Source: Streptomyces sp. NBC_01264 (GTDB lineage: Bacteria > Actinomycetota > Actinomycetes > Streptomycetales > Streptomycetaceae). From it: 64,000 bases of DNA. The notes under the pieces were generated by a model. That model was not told the origin of the DNA. It did not search any database and was given only the letters and a program-made list of their open reading frames with translations. Of the stretch, positions 61,767 through 64,000 are shown piece after piece. The stretch covers positions 5,890,001-5,954,000 of the forward strand of contig NZ_JAPEOX010000001.1 of the NCBI RefSeq assembly GCF_026340675.1, written 5' to 3'. Position 1 is the first letter of the stretch, and each line of letters opens with the position of its first letter. A program made the position numbers and the translations under genes.

Positions 61767-62618
61767 TCACGTGCCGGACGGGTGAGCCGGCTCCGCCGGG
61801 GGTTCGCCGAAGCGGGCCAGGGCCAGGGCTCCCGTTACGGCCACCACGAAGCCGGCGACGGCCAGCCAGGTCAGGCCCTCGCGGGTGCGGTCGCCCAGCC
61901 AGGCCACGCCCACCGCCGCCGGGCCGATCGTCTCGCCCAGCACCATGCCGGCCGTCGCGGCCGTCACCGAGCCCCGCGCCAGCGCCGAGGTGAGGAGGAG
62001 GAACGCGGAGCCGCCGCCGAGGAGGAGGGCGTAGAACGCCGGGTTGGAGAGGGCAGAAAGGGAGATGTCGTCGATGAGGCGGACCGCCACCTCCACCACC
62101 CCGAAGCCCGTCCCGGCGGCCAGGCCCAGCGTCAGTGCCCGGCTGCGGTCCGGCAGCCCGCCCGCGACGGCCCCGACCACCAGCACCAGCCCGGCCACCG
62201 CCAGCAGCCCCAGCTTCAGCGCGAGCGTGCCCTTGCCCGAGCCCTCCTCCCCGGAGGCCAGACCGAGCATCACCAGCCCCGCGCAGACCACCGCGACCGC
62301 GCCCCACTCCGTCCCGCTCAGCCGTACCTTCAGCAGCCGCGCCGCGACCACCGCGGTCACCGCGAGGCTGGCGGCGAGGGCCGCGCCCACCGCGTAGATC
62401 GGGATGTGCCGCAGGGCGATGATCTGGAGGACGAAGCCGATCCCGTCCAGCCCGAGTCCGGCGAGGTAGCGCCACTGGCGCAGCGCCCGTAGGAGGAGGG
62501 CGGTGTCGACCCCGGACCCCGTCCCCGGCTCCGCCGCCCGCGCCGCCACCGCTTGCAGGACCGACGCCGTGCCGAAGCAGACCGCCGCACCGAGCGCGCA
62601 AATCATCCCAATGAGCAC
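61767..62618 (-). CDS. DMT-superfamily membrane transporter
   Basis: 283 residues from a GTG at 62618; TAGAGT lies 6 bases upstream and there is no ribosome binding site, indicating a leaderless transcript. About nine or ten hydrophobic helices in two EamA-like halves (for example MICALGAAVCFGTASVLQAVAA, then GLAAGTGFGVVEVAVRLID, and a final LAVAGFVVAVTGALALARF). The conserved small-residue packing of drug/metabolite exporters is visible. The substrate cannot be read. No neighbour on the same strand gives a clue. Confidence 0.85.
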   Translation of the reverse strand: MLIGMICALGAAVCFGTASVLQAVAARAAEPGTGSGVDTALLLRALRQWRYLAGLGLDGIGFVLQIIALRHIPIYAVGAALAASLAVTAVVAARLLKVRLSGTEWGAVAVVCAGLVMLGLASGEEGSGKGTLALKLGLLAVAGLVLVVGAVAGGLPDRSRALTLGLAAGTGFGVVEVAVRLIDDISLSALSNPAFYALLLGGGSAFLLLTSALARGSVTAATAGMVLGETIGPAAVGVAWLGDRTREGLTWLAVAGFVVAVTGALALARFGEPPAEPAHPSGT

Positions 62619-62624
62619 GAACCG

Positions 62625-62630
62625 ACTCTA
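62625..62630 (-). promoter_or_regulatory. -10 of the DMT transporter gene
   Basis: Minus-strand TAGAGT ends 6 bases before the GTG start, the leaderless arrangement seen several times in this window. Confidence 0.5.
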
Positions 62631-62722
62631 GGTCACGGATCCGGCGTCGGCCGGATTCCGTCGGCCGGGGCGGCCGTTCTAGTCTGTGCGCAGCCGGCCA
62701 CCCCAGGGGGAGCGAACAGTCC

Positions 62723-63037
62723 ATGGACAGCAGTAGTAGCAACGACACCACGCGTACCAAGCGCCGCATGCGCTCCGGCACCGTCGCCCTCGGCGGCATG
62801 GGCCTGCTCGCCGCCGCCCTGGTGGCGTGCGGAAGCAGCAGCGAGCCCGACAAGCGCTGCGCGGACCGCGCCACCCTGGAGAAGCTGAACTCCAAGGAGT
62901 GCAAGAGCGGCGGCCGCGGCGCGTACTACTACGGCGGCTCCGTCGCGAAGAACAGGGTCAGCGGCGGCAGCTTCGACAAGTCCGCCGTCACCCGCGGCGG
63001 CATCGGCGGCAGCCACAAGAGCTCCTCGGGCGGCTGA
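62723..63037 (+). CDS. Small lipoprotein, YgiB-like
   Basis: 104 residues from the ATG at 62723 (GGGGGAG upstream). A basic N-terminus (TKRRMR) and hydrophobic stretch lead to the lipobox LVAC, so the mature protein should be lipidated at that Cys outside the membrane. The remainder is Gly/Ser-rich with one KRCADRATLEKLNSKECKSG segment and a GAYYYGGS motif. Size, composition and position directly before a glutathionylspermidine-synthase-like gene resemble the E. coli ygiB-ygiC pair. Only 6 bases separate it from that gene. The function of YgiB-like proteins is not established. Confidence 0.75.
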   Translation: MDSSSSNDTTRTKRRMRSGTVALGGMGLLAAALVACGSSSEPDKRCADRATLEKLNSKECKSGGRGAYYYGGSVAKNRVSGGSFDKSAVTRGGIGGSHKSSSGG

Positions 63038-63043
63038 TCCAGC

Positions 63044-64000
63044 GTGCAGCGACACACCATCGAGCCCCGCCCCGACTGGCAGAAGACCGTCGAGGAACAG
63101 GGGCTGATCTACCCCCTGACCCGCTACCCCGACGACTCCCTGCGCCCCTACTGGGACGAGAGCGCGTACTACTCCTTCACCCTCCCCGAGGTCGAGGCGC
63201 TGGAGAACGTGGTCGAGGAGCTGCACGCCATGTGCCTGGCGGCGGCGCAGCACATAGTCGACCAGGACCGCTTCGCAGACCTCGGCATCACCGACCCGAA
63301 GCTCGCCGCGCTGATCGCCGAGTCCTGGCGGCGCCGCGCCGAACAGCCCTCGCTCTACGGCCGCTTCGACCTGCGCTACGACGGCTCCGGCAGCCCCGCC
63401 AAGCTGCTGGAGTACAACGCGGACACCCCCACCTCCCTCGTGGAGGCGGCCAGCCCGCAGTGGTTCTGGATGGAGGAACGCTTCCCCGGCGCCGACCAGT
63501 GGAACTCCCTCCACGAGCGGCTCGTCGACGCCTGGCGCCGCCAGGCGGAGCTGCTGCCGCCCGGCCCGGTGCACTTCGCGCACTCCGAGACCGACGAGCT
63601 CGGCGAGGACCTGATGACGGTCGCCTACCTCCAGGAGACCGCCGAGCAGGCCGGCCTGGAGACCCGGGAGCTGTCGGTGGAGCGGATCGGCTGGGACAGC
63701 CTGTCCGGCCGGTTCGTGGACGAGAAGCTCGGCTTCATCCGCGCGATCTTCAAGCTCTACCCGTGGGAGTGGCTGGCCACCGACGAGTTCGCCCCGCAGG
63801 TCCTCGGCACGTACGACCACGGCGGCGGCTCCGGCACCACCACCTGGATCGAGCCCCTGTGGAAGATGCTGCTCTCCAACAAGGCGCTGCTGGCGGTCCT
63901 GTGGGAGCTCTTCCCCGAGCACCCGAACCTGCTGCCCGCCTACCTGGACGGCCCGCGCGAACTCGCCACCACCACCGGCTACGCGGCGAAGCCGCTGCTG
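63044..64000 (+). CDS. Glutathionylspermidine synthase-like ATP-grasp protein, 5' part
   Basis: 319 codons are visible from the GTG at 63044 and the frame runs off the window end. The sequence matches the synthetase domain of the glutathionylspermidine synthase family (YgiC/YjfC type): FDLRYDGSGSPAKLLEYNADTPTSLVEAAS, QWFWMEE, then IFKLYPWEWLATDEF and TTWIEPLWKMLLSNKALLAVLW, segments forming the ATP-grasp active site. Actinomycetes lack trypanothione, so the real peptide or amine substrate is unknown. The C-terminal metal-binding part lies beyond the window. It is co-transcribed with the lipoprotein gene. Confidence 0.88.
   Translation, partial: MQRHTIEPRPDWQKTVEEQGLIYPLTRYPDDSLRPYWDESAYYSFTLPEVEALENVVEELHAMCLAAAQHIVDQDRFADLGITDPKLAALIAESWRRRAEQPSLYGRFDLRYDGSGSPAKLLEYNADTPTSLVEAASPQWFWMEERFPGADQWNSLHERLVDAWRRQAELLPPGPVHFAHSETDELGEDLMTVAYLQETAEQAGLETRELSVERIGWDSLSGRFVDEKLGFIRAIFKLYPWEWLATDEFAPQVLGTYDHGGGSGTTTWIEPLWKMLLSNKALLAVLWELFPEHPNLLPAYLDGPRELATTTGYAAKPLL

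Overview
The window is chromosomal DNA of a Streptomyces-type actinomycete. The base composition is very high in G+C with strongly G/C-biased third codon positions. GTG starts are common, many genes look leaderless, and the gene order (three kinases, guaA, pcrA, icmB, sucCD, purNH, folD, mdh) is that of the conserved Streptomyces core. It holds about 48 protein genes plus one leader-peptide ORF. No rRNA, tRNA or CRISPR array was seen. Both ends cut through genes: the C-terminus of GlpD at the left and a glutathionylspermidine-synthase-like gene at the right.

Layout. 1-8.7 kb: end of glpD, then three Ser/Thr kinase-family genes, the middle one a degenerate kinase with collagen-like repeats inserted between its DFG- and APE-equivalent segments. 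8.8-14.2 kb: succinate-semialdehyde-type dehydrogenase, a GMC/cholesterol-oxidase-like flavoprotein and an LAETG surface protein. 14.5-17.6 kb: a chorismate mutase behind what looks like a leader-peptide attenuator, divergent from guaA, then a class II aldolase homologue. 17.7-23.2 kb: membrane proteins and two divergent PspC units, one of them a PspC-histidine kinase with its LuxR-type response regulator. 23.2-33 kb: cell-envelope genes (two NlpC/P60 hydrolases, a class F sortase, a small surface protein, an M23 peptidase) with pcrA among them. An IS110-family element sits between the surface protein and the sortase. 33.2-34.6 kb: a lipase-like hydrolase and icmB.

34.9-43.3 kb holds a poorly described conserved system: DUF5691 and SWIM zinc-finger proteins on the minus strand, and a MoxR-type AAA+ ATPase, a DUF5682 protein and a VWA protein on the plus strand. 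The 135-bp divergent region between the two arms carries two opposed matches to the RecA-NDp/PafBC DNA-damage promoter (TTGTCRGTG-N8-TANNNT), so the module is probably induced by DNA damage. pcrA has a weaker match to the same promoter.

43.6-58.9 kb is central metabolism (sucCD, purNH, folD, mdh) interleaved with an XRE/sigma-like/transmembrane fusion protein, polytopic membrane proteins, and an aldo/keto reductase gene broken by a palindromic MITE-like insertion. 59-64 kb: a small zinc-ribbon protein, an AhpD-like protein divergent from a MocR/PdxR regulator, a DMT exporter, and a YgiB/YgiC-like pair.

The two most unusual signals are (1) the IS110 element, whose non-coding left end folds like a bridge RNA, carries a 10-nt perfect complement to the chromosomal DNA at its right flank, and whose ends would form a TTGACA-N17-TATCGG promoter when circularised; and (2) the divergent DNA-damage-type promoter pair controlling the SWIM/DUF5691/MoxR/DUF5682/VWA module.
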